Positions 52,585-62,973 of a DNA stretch of 64,000 nt are shown one piece after another. The stretch spans positions 1 to 64,000 of the forward strand of contig MU603947.1 of the NCBI GenBank assembly GCA_025201845.1, in the 5' to 3' direction. The stretch is from Martensiomyces pterosporus. Lineage: Eukaryota > Kickxellomycota > Kickxellomycetes > Kickxellales > Kickxellaceae. The notes under the pieces were generated by a model that was not told where the DNA came from, did not search any database, and saw only the letters and a list, made by a program, of their open reading frames with translations. The position numbers and the translations under genes were made by a program. Positions within the stretch are counted from its first letter, which is position 1. Each line of letters begins with the position of its first letter.

Positions 52585-54933
52585 ATGAGCACCCTTGCTT
52601 CTGGCCTCTCTTCGCCATACATCAAGGGCATTTCGTCGCCAAACCCCTTCTGCACCAGCTCCACGACCCCTTGCAAGTCGACGTCGTCACGCCAGAGGGG
52701 CATGTTTGTCGACGACAACAGCTCGTTTGACTCCTCTGCGATCCAGGCTGCGTCTCCCATGTCAGGCCTTGCAAAGGATCTCAACGGGAGCCTGCACTTG
52801 GATTCGAGTCCTTGCAAGCCGCCGCCGGCCTTTGAGCCATTCAGGGGCCAGTCGCCCTTTGGCGGCAAGCAGCAGACGACACCTTTGCTTCTGAAATCCC
52901 GCAAGCGCCCAATCGACGAAATGTCGTCTCCGGCAATGGCCCTCCATTCAAATTCGCCTACTGCCGCCCTGTGGGGCCGTCACCAGGGAAAGCTGCCCCG
53001 AAGCTCCATGCTCGCTGGCTCCCCATGCAACCAGGCGCAGCCGCTTTTCAGACGGGACAGCCTCAACACAGACGATGTAAGTGGTCTACTGGCTATTCAT
53101 ACAGCCTTTTCTGTCATACAGTGCTGTGGCATCGCCATGCCTGCGTGCCTGTCTGCGGCGCACCTGCTCTCCGCTTGTAATGCGGACAAGTGTGCGCGCC
53201 ACCCCTGATTTGGCTCAGGCAGGCAAACCATGCGGTGCCCATCTCCGTTCTTTTGTGAGCAAATTGGCGAGCTCTGCCATTGCCCGCTTGTGGCTTATCT
53301 AAGGGCCGCTGCCAGCCCCTCTCTTGCCAGCCCTGCCTTGCTGGCCCTTGTTTTTCTATTTGCGGTGCAAACTAGCAGCGCAATCAGGCTCCTGCTTTGC
53401 GCCATTGTCCCCAAGGCAGGGCGGCTGAATGCAAATTTGCCACCCTCGTCCATCGCCTTCGCTGCTCAGTCTCTACTGCCTGTGCCGCTACCGCTGCTGC
53501 TGCTGCTGCTGCTCTCTTGTCCATGACGAGCAGTACAGATTGCACATTGTGCAGCGCTCGTAGCTGTCTATCCCTTTGTGCTGTTTTCGTGTGCATGGCG
53601 CAAGATGCACACTCGGTTTGATTTTCCGTGCGTCTTGGATGCCTGTACGATCCCTCAATATCCCGTTCCTGCCATCTCCCCAAAACCCGCACGCTGTTTG
53701 CCCTCGGCGGCCAAAGCCGCATGCCAATTCGACTCCCAGCTGGCGGCTCCTTGGTGATCTGCTGCCGGACCGGTTCTGATCATCCCTGCAATGTCGCTCA
53801 AACGGTTCCCGCCCCCTCCTACTGCTAAGCCTGCCAATGCCTCGCTGTGCTGATTGCTCAATTGTTCTCCTTTCATTGTTGGATGGTCTTGTCTGCGGAC
53901 GCTGTCGGGTCTGCTTGCTCTTTGTGCTGCATAGGAAAGCTCCTTTGACGACGATGGCTCTCTCACAAACCTGCCCCGCATGCGCTCCTCGGCGCTGAAG
54001 GACATCATCGAAGACCACGCCCTTGAGTTCACCCCCCTCAAGGCGTCGGCAAGCAAGATTAAGCGCGCCCGCAGCCAGAGCTCGTCCATCCCTTGCTTCC
54101 TGCCGCTTCAGGAAGACCAAGAGATGGCCAGCCCGTGCGCTGCCGCTGCCGCTGCCGCTGCCAGCATTAGCCCGTTTGCCAGAACGCAGCCCGAGTGCCA
54201 CCTGCTCCCTTGCACACCTGCACCCACAGACCCCATCATGCGCGTCGAGGCCTCGACGGTCAGCGACCTCCTTGCTGGCCACTACAAGGGCTTCTACGAC
54301 GAGCAGATTGTCATCGACTGCCGGTTCCCCTATGAATACGAGGGCGGGCACATTGCTGGTGCTGCCAACGCCCCAACACTCGAGGCCCTGGAGCACATGC
54401 TGCTTGACCGGCCCATCTCGGATAAGCGCATCGTCGTGATCCTCCACTGCGAGTACTCGATTCAGAGGGCTCCCTCGATGGCCAGCCACTTGCGCCGGCG
54501 CGATCGCGAGGTCAACATGCACCGCTACCCTTACCTCCACTACCCGGAGATCTATGTGCTCAAGGGTGGGTACCGCAACTTCTTCAGCCAGCACAAGCCG
54601 CTCTGCGAGCCACAGAACTACATCGAAATGAACGACGAGGCATATACTGTGGACTGCCGGCAGCGCATGCTACAGTTTAACCGCCAGTTCAAGCGTACAA
54701 AGTCTATGAACGATGCTGCGCTGACCCGGTCGTCGGCTGGCTATGTCTCTGCAACAGTTGGTGCGCCTGGCGCCCTGTTTGCCGCAAACTCACAGTCGCC
54801 GACAAACATGGTTGGGCGCGCCTCCTCCTCCCTGCCCGCGCGTGGTCGCCGCCTGGGCCGCACACAGAGCGCTCGTCCTGGCATCAGCCTGGTGAGCTTC
54901 ACGCACAGCAGCAACAGCAGCAGCAGCAACTAG
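52585..54933 (+). CDS. cdc25: M-phase inducer phosphatase (Cdc25 family)
   Basis: Two exons, 52585-53076 and 53935-54933, with an 858-bp GTAAGT...ATAG intron in phase 0, give 496 residues. The N-terminal regulatory half is Ser/Pro-rich with many SP and TP sites (SSPYIKG, SSPNPF, KRPIDEMSSP) suited to CDK and checkpoint kinases. The catalytic rhodanese-like domain spans about residues 265-400, with VIDCRFPYEYEGGHIAGA and the signature HCEYSIQRAP, in which Cys336 is the catalytic nucleophile (Cys-x5-Arg). It ends YIEMNDEAY as in known Cdc25. Cdc25 removes inhibitory phosphates from Cdk1 to trigger mitosis. Exon 2 also holds an Ala run encoded by GCTGCC repeats. Confidence 0.95.
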
Positions 54934-55513
54934 CCTCTGCCCACTTGCCCACATCCCCCACGCACACGCATTTCCACGCATGCCATTTTCTTTTCTGTTC
55001 TCTACTTGTACTTTGACGGGGTTAGCCGGGATCCCTCTTGCACATTGACTCCTCCGCTCCATGCCCCACGCCGCTTTCTGTCGACCCTTGCTCCCTTCAG
55101 CCCCCTCACTCTTATGCAAAGCAGATTAATACCCTCTACATACCTGCCTCTTTTTATTGTCTTCACACGCCTCCACTTTGGCTCTGTTGCCTCTTGATGA
55201 TGTCAATACTACAAACAAACAAACAACGGGCTGCTTGCTGCAGATCGCCGACTGGCTGCATGTCTCGGCTCGGCTCGGCCTGGCTCCCATTTATCGTAAA
55301 CAAACCGCTGCTGCATTGTGTTTGCTGGGTGCTTTCCCCCTTTTGCACTTTGCGTATTTCTGGCTCTGGCCAAAGTGCTCTGGAGGCTAGCTGTATTTAC
55401 CAGCCTGCCATTCCTTCTCCTTGTCCATCCACCCCTTTTCGACATATACACTATTTCCACCGTTCCGTCTGCGTATTTCTCAAGCAGACAGCCAGTCCAA
55501 TTCAGCTTAGCAC
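54934..55513. other. spacer between cdc25 and the SSX2IP/Msd1-like gene
   Basis: About 580 bp, pyrimidine-rich, with a CAAACAAACAAAC run near 55211. It holds the cdc25 3' UTR and the next promoter. No supported frame. Confidence 0.45.
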
Positions 55514-57937
55514 ATGATGTGGGACGACAGTCCAGGATTCGACAGCCGCCGCAATCACGGCAGAAACGGCGACCTAGGCATAGGGTATGGCGACTACGAG
55601 TCGTTTGACGAGGCGGGCGATGCACACATGAGCGGCGAGCAAGCGCTGGAGCACACTTATGGCGGCATCCGGCAGATGGAGCAGACATCGGCAAACAGCG
55701 CGCGCGAGAGGTTTGCTGGCAGCTCAGTTAACCCCTATGCAACGCTGCACTATATCAACCGCGAGCTCATGGAATTGGGGCTTCCCAGCCCGCTCTTGTT
55801 GCCTGAGCTGCCCGAGTTTCTAGAGGACAACCAGCGTGTGGTTGAGTGTCTGCTTGCGCTGCTCGAGCAGCGCAAACGTGACGCGGGGTTCCGCGAGAAC
55901 ATGGACGATGAGCTGCGCAAGGCGATGGGCGAAGAGGATGTGCTGCGCTCGACTATCGGTCGACTGGAGCGCGAGCTCGATGCTGCTCAGCGCGAGGCTG
56001 CCACGACCCGTATCAAGTGGCAGGAGGCTGAGCGACAAAATGCAGAAATTGAGGCGCAGAAAAAGAAGCTGGCTGCTGATCTGCGCACGGTCCGTTCTAA
56101 CGCCTCTATGGTCAAGACCCAGTTCCTGCATGACTCAAAGAAGCGCGAGCAAGAGTCGATTAAGCTGAAGGAGCGGCTTCAAAAGCTTATCACTGACAAG
56201 CACCGCAGCGCAAAGCTCTCGGTCGACCTGGTCAACCCCATTGCCCGTGACCGCAGCGGACGACCTGTGGATGGCTCCAGCAGAGACCAGAGGCTGCTGG
56301 AAGAGCTTATCGGAAAGTACGAGGCCAACGAAATGCAGCTCGTCTCTAAGGTTGATGGGCTGGAAGATACACTGCGTCGCTTGGCTGCCTCCCTATCGAA
56401 GCTCCATGGCGATGTTGTCAACGACGGTGATGGTGAAAATGGACTGCCTGCTGCAGCTGCTGCAAATGGCGGCGAGACATCACCCTCAACAGCGGATGCA
56501 CCAAGAGGTGGTGCATGTGGCAGCCTGCTTGATATTGCATCCGCGCTCGCTATGGTTGACTCGATCAGAAACCGCGTAAACGAGGTGCGCAACCAAAAGG
56601 TGGTCACGGTTGACCAGTCCGAGGTCGACAAGCGAGACCAGCAGATCGCCGAGCTGAGGCAGGAAATTGCTCGGCTGCAGAAAGAGGTTGAGGACTTGAA
56701 GAAAATCCTGGCTGAGCAAAAGAAGGTGATGGAGATGGTCTCGACAAGCGGCTTTGCCAAGAGCTCCACTGCCACCATTAATGCTCTTGAGGCCTCGTTC
56801 TCTGAAATGTCAATGGAGCAGCTCGAGCTTGAGCGCGAAGCACTCCGCCGTGAGAAGGAGCAGCTCGAAGAGGAGCGCCGTCGGTTCACTGAGGCGGCTA
56901 TTGAGCTTGGCAACGAGCGGAGCGAGCTGAAGAAAGAGAGGGAGGAGTTTGACAAGCAAAAGACCTCAAAGGGCACTGCTGACCTGATGTCTGGGCTGCC
57001 GCCCACGCCACAGTGGATGAAGGGAATCGACACCAGTCTTGCTACACCGATGATCCTCCACCAGCTCCAAAGCATCTACCAGGGGACTCCAACCAACGCG
57101 CTGCTAGCAAGTATGGCCAGCATGGCTGGTGGCGCTGGAGACAGCAGCACAATGGAGACGGCTGATGAGCACTCCTCGAGGCAGCAGCAGCGGCCACTGG
57201 AGGAGGAGTTCCCCGAGATCGATGACGGCTACAGATCTCAGACGTACCAGCAGGACGAGACTGAGCACGGCGCTGACCATGCACATGCAAGCGAGCAGGG
57301 GGAGCAAAGCCCTAGGATGCGCGGAGCTTCGTCCAGTTCTGGCAGAGCTTTGGCTGGTGGGAGCTACCACAGCTACCAGCGCCCTACAGGCTCGCAGTCG
57401 CACACGCACCGCTCAACAACACCCTCTCGCCCGACACCAACCAGGACACCTGTTGAGATTCGATCTGGTCGGCAGGCACGGGTGTGCACGCGCCCAGGCT
57501 GTGCTGCTCACGCACCGCACACACACGCGCACGAAGACGGGTCCACTGGCGCCCGGATGGAGTTGAAGCCGCCCGTGCCTCGCTTCCGCAAAAGGACCGA
57601 GATGGAAAGCACGCCTACTTCGACGTCTAGACCTGGTGTCAGGTCCAGACAGGACACCTCCGCCGCCGCAAACAAGACACCAGGCACATCCCCGCAGCCA
57701 GCAAGAGGACGGCCGCCAACAAGCTCTAGTAGAAACTCGAGCACAATGCCGCCTCGCACAGCCTCGGCGCTGAGAAATTCTACGGCTACTTCCACGTCAA
57801 TGCGCTCCCCTTCACGTAGGGCGGCTGTGCCGCCATCGCCCTCGTCAGCGGCTGCTGCTGGCGGTACTGGGCTAGCCAGAGCATCAGGCAGCTCGTCTGC
57901 AGCAAGCCGGACGCATGCAGCAAGTATATTCAAATAG
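55514..57937 (+). CDS. SSX2IP/ADIP-Msd1-like coiled-coil protein
   Basis: An intronless gene of 807 residues beginning with two Met codons. Residues of about 75-110 hold NPYATLHYINRELMELGLPSPL. This is the signature of the ADIP family (afadin and alpha-actinin-binding protein/SSX2IP; fission yeast Msd1), which usually reads YINQELxxLGFPSL. Long coiled coils follow at about residues 130-270 and 375-480, rich in Glu, Lys, Gln and Arg. The last 250 residues are disordered, basic and Ser/Thr/Pro-rich. SSX2IP and Msd1 are centrosomal or spindle-pole proteins that anchor microtubule minus ends. Assignment rests on the short signature plus architecture. A role at the spindle pole body is inference. 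HSE1 follows in the same direction, 244 bp on. Confidence 0.75.
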   Translation: MMWDDSPGFDSRRNHGRNGDLGIGYGDYESFDEAGDAHMSGEQALEHTYGGIRQMEQTSANSARERFAGSSVNPYATLHYINRELMELGLPSPLLLPELPEFLEDNQRVVECLLALLEQRKRDAGFRENMDDELRKAMGEEDVLRSTIGRLERELDAAQREAATTRIKWQEAERQNAEIEAQKKKLAADLRTVRSNASMVKTQFLHDSKKREQESIKLKERLQKLITDKHRSAKLSVDLVNPIARDRSGRPVDGSSRDQRLLEELIGKYEANEMQLVSKVDGLEDTLRRLAASLSKLHGDVVNDGDGENGLPAAAAANGGETSPSTADAPRGGACGSLLDIASALAMVDSIRNRVNEVRNQKVVTVDQSEVDKRDQQIAELRQEIARLQKEVEDLKKILAEQKKVMEMVSTSGFAKSSTATINALEASFSEMSMEQLELEREALRREKEQLEEERRRFTEAAIELGNERSELKKEREEFDKQKTSKGTADLMSGLPPTPQWMKGIDTSLATPMILHQLQSIYQGTPTNALLASMASMAGGAGDSSTMETADEHSSRQQQRPLEEEFPEIDDGYRSQTYQQDETEHGADHAHASEQGEQSPRMRGASSSSGRALAGGSYHSYQRPTGSQSHTHRSTTPSRPTPTRTPVEIRSGRQARVCTRPGCAAHAPHTHAHEDGSTGARMELKPPVPRFRKRTEMESTPTSTSRPGVRSRQDTSAAANKTPGTSPQPARGRPPTSSSRNSSTMPPRTASALRNSTATSTSMRSPSRRAAVPPSPSSAAAAGGTGLARASGSSSAASRTHAASIFK

Positions 57938-57938
57938 T

Positions 57939-57960
57939 CACGTGTTCAACACGTCATTGG
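57939..57960. promoter_or_regulatory. CACGTG box and reverse CCAAT box before HSE1
   Basis: CACGTG at 57939-57944 begins 2 bp after the preceding stop codon, and ATTGG (reverse CCAAT) lies at 57956-57960. Both are about 225-240 bp upstream of the HSE1 start and suit bHLH and HAP-type factors. Function is inferred. Confidence 0.4.
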
Positions 57961-58181
57961 CGAGCTGTTCCTTTTATAGTTCTTGGCACTTTGGCTGAGA
58001 GCGCCTGAAATGGCCACAGAGACGGGCGGCAGGTAGTTCCTGTCACCACCTTGCCTTCCGCCTTCTCCCACCCGCCATCATCCATATTCTCTGCTTTCCC
58101 TCTTTCTCTTCCTCATTGTTTCTCCACACCAGCAATTCAGCTCTAATCAGTCATACACCATCACCACCAAACAGACAGCCA

Positions 58182-60397
58182 ATGTTCCGAGCCAATAGCC
58201 CCTACGAGGAGCTGGTTAGTACGTAATCAACCGCCCTGTTCAACCCCTGGCGAAGCGATGAGCCCCCTTTGGCACAAATTCTTTTGTGTGTGTATGGCCC
58301 TACTGCGACCGGAGGCTGCAATAGTGACAACTGCAGCGAGTGGATACTCATGCCTCGCTGCTGTATATTTTGTGTTCGCTTAATCTGCTGTAGACAAAAC
58401 CACCAGCGAATTGCTCACGTCTGAGAACTGGGAGCTCATTTTGGAAGTGTGCGACCGTGTGGGCACCAGCGAGTCAAAGTAAGTGCTAGTTTACTTGGCA
58501 TCCAGACACTATTTCAAAACACAGAATGGTATCCACCACAGAGACTAATGGCATGTCGCTTTTGCCGGCTAAACCCCTCCGGTCTGTAGTGCTGCCGAGT
58601 GTTTCAACGCTATCAACAAACGCCTGCTTCATCGAAACGCAAATGTGGTTCTGTACACTCTCTCTGTAAGTGCCCTGGTTCTTGCTTTGCTTTGCCTTGA
58701 GTGGCGCTACTACATAGCTGCTTTGCCTTGAGTGGCGCTACTACATAGCCAGTAGTTTATGTTATATGTCGGATGATCCTCCAGCAAGCACGCTGACAAC
58801 ACGGAATGACTATTTCTGCTGGTGGTTTTGCTGCGCTTAGTTGGTCGAGGCCATGCTGAAGAACTGCGGACAGAATGTCAAGCAAGAGGTTGCGTCAAGG
58901 GCATTCACAACCACGCTGACTAGGGTTCTCAACGACAAGTCTGTTCACGATACAGTGAAGAACCGGGTGCTTGGCGACATCCAGCAGTGGGCGTTTGAGT
59001 TTAGACAGGATCCCACGCTCAGCCTGATGGAGGAGACATACACCAAGCTGCGTGCGCAGCGGTTCCATTTCCCATCGCCACAAAAGCCCGAGAAGCTCCC
59101 CAAGCAAGGAGAGCTCGAGCGGCAGAAGGAAGAGGATGACCTGCAGCTGGCGCTGGCGCTCTCGCTGTCCTCGATCAACAGCTCGGGTGCACGTGCCAAC
59201 TACCAGTCACCTGCAGCCATTCGCAGCGAGATCACTCGGCAGCAGACGATTGTTTCTTCGGGAAGCGGCAGCAGAGCCGGCGTGACGCGCAGGAGTACAC
59301 GCATAGCTAGTGGAGGCGATGGCGCATCTCCAAAGAAGATCCAGGTCAAGGCGCTGTTTGATTTCACCCCGACAGAGCAAGGGGAGCTTGGGTTCTACAA
59401 GGGCGATGTGATCGACGTCCTGGATCAGAAGTACCGCGACTGGTGGAAGGGCGAGCTGCGCGGCAAGAACGGCATTTTCCCGGCAAATTTTGTGCAGCCA
59501 TTGGGCGATATTCGCGCAGAGGTTGCAAAGGACATCGATGCCGAGGCTGAGGTCTTCAATGAAGCGCACAACATCGAGGCATTGCTCAGAATGCTTGGCA
59601 GTATTGATCCAATGAAGGACAATGTCTCTGACAACGAGGACGTGCAGAAACTCTACAGCTCGACTCTGTCGCTCCGGCCAAAGATCATCAAGCTGATTGA
59701 GAAGTACACCAAGAAGAAGGAGGAGCTGCAGCAGCTGAACAACCAGTTCTCTGGCGCTATGCGTCTGTACGACGACCTGATGCAGCACAGTGCTAATCAG
59801 CCAGCACCCTATGGCGGCAATATCCCTCAGCAGCAGCAGCAGCAGCAATACCAGCAGCCACAGCAGATCCAGCAGCAACAGCCACAGCAGATCCAGCAGC
59901 AGCAGCCACAACAGATCCCAATCCAGCCCCAGGTGCAAGCGCAGTACAGTGGCGGCAGCGGCAGCTACTCGGCATATGACCTGAGGCAGCAGAGCCAAGT
60001 GGCTGTGTCATCTGCTGCTGGGCTATCATACTCTCAGCCAATGATCGTGCCTCAGCACTCTGCTGCCCAGTCCGCTCACGTGATCGCTCAGCACCAGCAG
60101 CCTCAGGGCGTGTATGGCAGCCAGCAAGGTGGTGGTGGGTATGCTGTGGCCTCTCAGGCACCGCCGGCAACAATCCAGCAACCTGTATACTACCAGCACC
60201 AGCAGCCCCAGGTGCAGAGCCAGACCAACACCTCTGCTGCTCCACAAGCCCAGGTCCAGCCCCAGGTCCAACCCCAGCAGCAGCAGCAGCAGCAGCAGTA
60301 CCAACCCCAGCAGCAGCGACCCCAGCAATTCCAACCTCAAGTGTATCAGCAGCAGTACCAACAGCCTAATCAAGGAGCCGGTGGGTACCAGGGCTAA
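58182..60397 (+). CDS. HSE1: ESCRT-0 subunit Hse1 (VHS-UIM-SH3)
   Basis: Four exons, 58182-58218, 58394-58478, 58590-58665 and 58841-60397, phases consistent, give 584 residues. The VHS domain (about 1-140) contains TSELLTSENWELILEVCDRV and ANVVLYTLSLVEAMLKNCG. A ubiquitin-interacting motif follows at about 160-180 (EEDDLQLALALSLSS). The SH3 domain lies at about 233-288 (VKALFDFTPTEQGELGFYKGD, then DWWKGEL and GIFPANFV). A coiled-coil GAT-like region that pairs with Vps27 comes next. The C-terminal 200 residues are Gln/Pro-rich. Hse1 with Vps27 gathers ubiquitylated cargo on endosomes for the multivesicular-body pathway. Intron 3 contains a 31-bp tandem duplication. Confidence 0.95.
58689..58750. 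repeat. 31-bp tandem duplication in HSE1 intron 3
   Basis: The unit at 58689-58719 is repeated directly at 58720-58750 with one mismatch at the last base. Near-identity marks it as recent. It lies inside the intron, upstream of the branch-point region, so it should not alter the protein. Confidence 0.95.
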
Positions 60398-62973
60398 ATC
60401 ACACGGCCCCCTTCCCCTGCAACGCTACGCCCATATGCCTATTCTTGGTGTTTTTTATTCATAAAGCTCCATTGTTCGCTTTTTTCCCCTCCGATACCTG
60501 AAACACGGCATCAGTATATTTTTTTTCTCCCACGCAGCAACAAAGGACCGAGGAGAGAGGGGTGAGCCTCGGAATAGCCAGATGCAGAACGCAAATTGGC
60601 TGCTAAATGGCATAAGCCACTGCAGCCAGCAGGCACAGCATTCCGTGATACCGGTTCTCCCGATTTCGTCCACCTCATAATTTATTTTGGGTGCTCTTTG
60701 GCCTTGCACCGAGTCGAAAGGCGTTAAAAATAGAAGCCATGTGCACCTGAAACATTTGCTTTGAAGTTCAACCACGGGACGTGGATATTTGAGGCAGCTT
60801 CCATCGCTAAGCGGCCACATGCACGTTTGCATGTGTGTGTGTTTGTGTGCTTTGGGCTGGCAAAAGAGATGCCCGCCCAGAGCTGCTGGTCTCCTGCGAC
60901 AGCGCAAAGCGACCTGAGACACCACGGCTCTTCGGGGTCTGCTGTGGCTGCTGTGCGAGCAAGAGGGCGGGCAGGGCCATGGACAGCATATTCAGCGAGT
61001 GCATGTATCCCCTGCTCCGTCGCCCCTCCTCTATCGATAATGTAGTGTCTCGGGCCACCCAACTCCCATTTCGCGCAGATGATTTTCTCCTTGAAGAAGC
61101 ACTCTGATCGATAAGGCGGTTCAGGAGATGCGCTGCTCTGACAAAGTAGGAGGCCCAGAAGCCAGGAGAGCAGCGGAAACCAAGGCGCTTGGGCCTCTCC
61201 CAGGGGCAGATAGGCTATAGATAGCATATGGCGCATCTGTCTTCTGGGTTTTAGCAGTCACAGAATACAGGGCTTCCATTCTGGAGGCAGTCCAGCCGCT
61301 GAAAGCGAGAGTTGGTGTTTCTTTAACGCTGCGCGACATGGCCCTGCTGCAGTGTGCGGCGGCACCAATGCCTACTCCTGCCGCAACAACACGTCTCTGT
61401 AGGGAGCTGCTCTATTGCACCACCGCCTGCCTGCCGCCGCATGCTCCCCCTCCCTCCTCTGGAGAGCAGCTGGTAGGTCTTTACCTATCGCCACGCACAG
61501 GGACTTGTCGGGAATATGCGGGACGCAGCGGGTGGCCGGGTTTATGCGGCAGAGCGGCTCCTATATTATCCAGCGTGTGTTGCCCACCACCATCACAGGC
61601 CAGGAATCTGGCAGGCATGAGGCGTGTGATGTCTGCCAGCGAATGGCAAGCTCGGCAGCTGCGCTATCCTATCTACTCTCCTCTTTGCAGACACCAGGCA
61701 GGCAGAGGCGGGGCGGAGAGGGGGCCTTTAGCCTGCTGCTGGCTGTGCGGCGCCTCCTGTTTCATGTGCAAACGCGCTGTTTTATTCTCCATCGCCTTTG
61801 CTGTGAGTGCGTAGCACGCAATCGAAAAAGGGATAATCTCCATGGCGTCTCCTGGCCTGTGTTCTCCTTCCTTTTCCAGGCAGACTGGCTCCATCGCCTT
61901 CACCGTCGTGTCCGCTGTGGAGGGTGCGTGGTGCCTGTGATGTACGCCTAGCGAGCATCAGCGGGCCAGCCGGTGTGACGGCGATAGCTCGCCTGGCACA
62001 CTCGCCTTGCTCCCTATTCAGGATATGAGGGAGGTGGATCGAGCGTGGAAGCCAGATGAATGGGGCAGCAGTAGCCCCTTTGTCTCCATCCAGCAGTGCC
62101 GCTTGCTCCCAGCGCGGGAGACCAGCCGGCGCTTTGCAGAGAAAACGTAGGACTGCGTCTTGTTTCCGTCGCCTGTCTCCCGCCGTTGCTGTGCCCGCTC
62201 CTGCTTCCGTCTTCGCGGCAGGCGCGTCTACAAGCACAAATGCGGCTGCTGTTTTCAATCTGACCCGGGTGCTACGCCGTGCCTGTATTCGTGTGTGCGT
62301 ATGTTTGGCTGTGTTTACTCGGGTTCAGCACTATTTTCCACGCATCCGCCTGCTTTTCCCAGTCGCTCGACACATGAGAGGCACGATAAGAAAATGTCGA
62401 TCCTCGTTCTGCCGTTGCGCTCAGGCCAACCTTTTGCTAACGCCCACAAAATGCCACTTTTAGGCATGTGTTTGATGCGCGCAGGGCCAAGCCAGCTGGG
62501 CCCAGTTCCGACATTTCCCAATGGCTGACACGGGAGCCAGGGGTAGCTGCTACGCGCAAACAGCGAACAAAAGCGTGACGGAAAAGAAAAGAAAACGCCC
62601 GCACCCCTCCTTTCGACCCTGTGTTTCAACCCCCCCCCCGCATTTCTCCACTCTTCTAGCACTGTACCCGTGTTTAGCAGATAGTGTGACTGGGTTTTCC
62701 AAGGTGTGCACGAGGGCTTTGCAAACACTGACTGGGCACGTACGGGCGCTGTCGGGAGGGTAAGAAAGCGGTATGGGCGAGGGGCTTGGTTTGCGTATAT
62801 AAGGCGCGGCCTCTGGACACATCCATCCCAGCTCCTTGAACTCAACATCACCACCTCTCAACAGCAGCACTCGCTTCTACAGCAGCAGCACACCACCGCA
62901 GCTCCAAACCACTCTTGTAAATTCACTACTTTCCCTTCTCTCTCCCCCCACACAGCACACACACACAGCAGCC
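60398..62973. other. 2.6-kb spacer upstream of PCK1
   Basis: No gene is supported. Open frames of 80-180 codons occur on both strands without conserved features. The last 200 bp contain a TATA box and a CA-rich leader. A long control region upstream of a carbon-regulated gene such as PCK1 is plausible, but no specific carbon-response element was identified. Confidence 0.45.
62796..62802 (+). promoter_or_regulatory. TATA box of PCK1
   Basis: TATATAA lies 178 bp upstream of the PCK1 start, ahead of a leader rich in CA (CACACACACAGCAGCC before the ATG). This is a typical layout for a strongly regulated, TATA-containing fungal gene. Confidence 0.65.
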
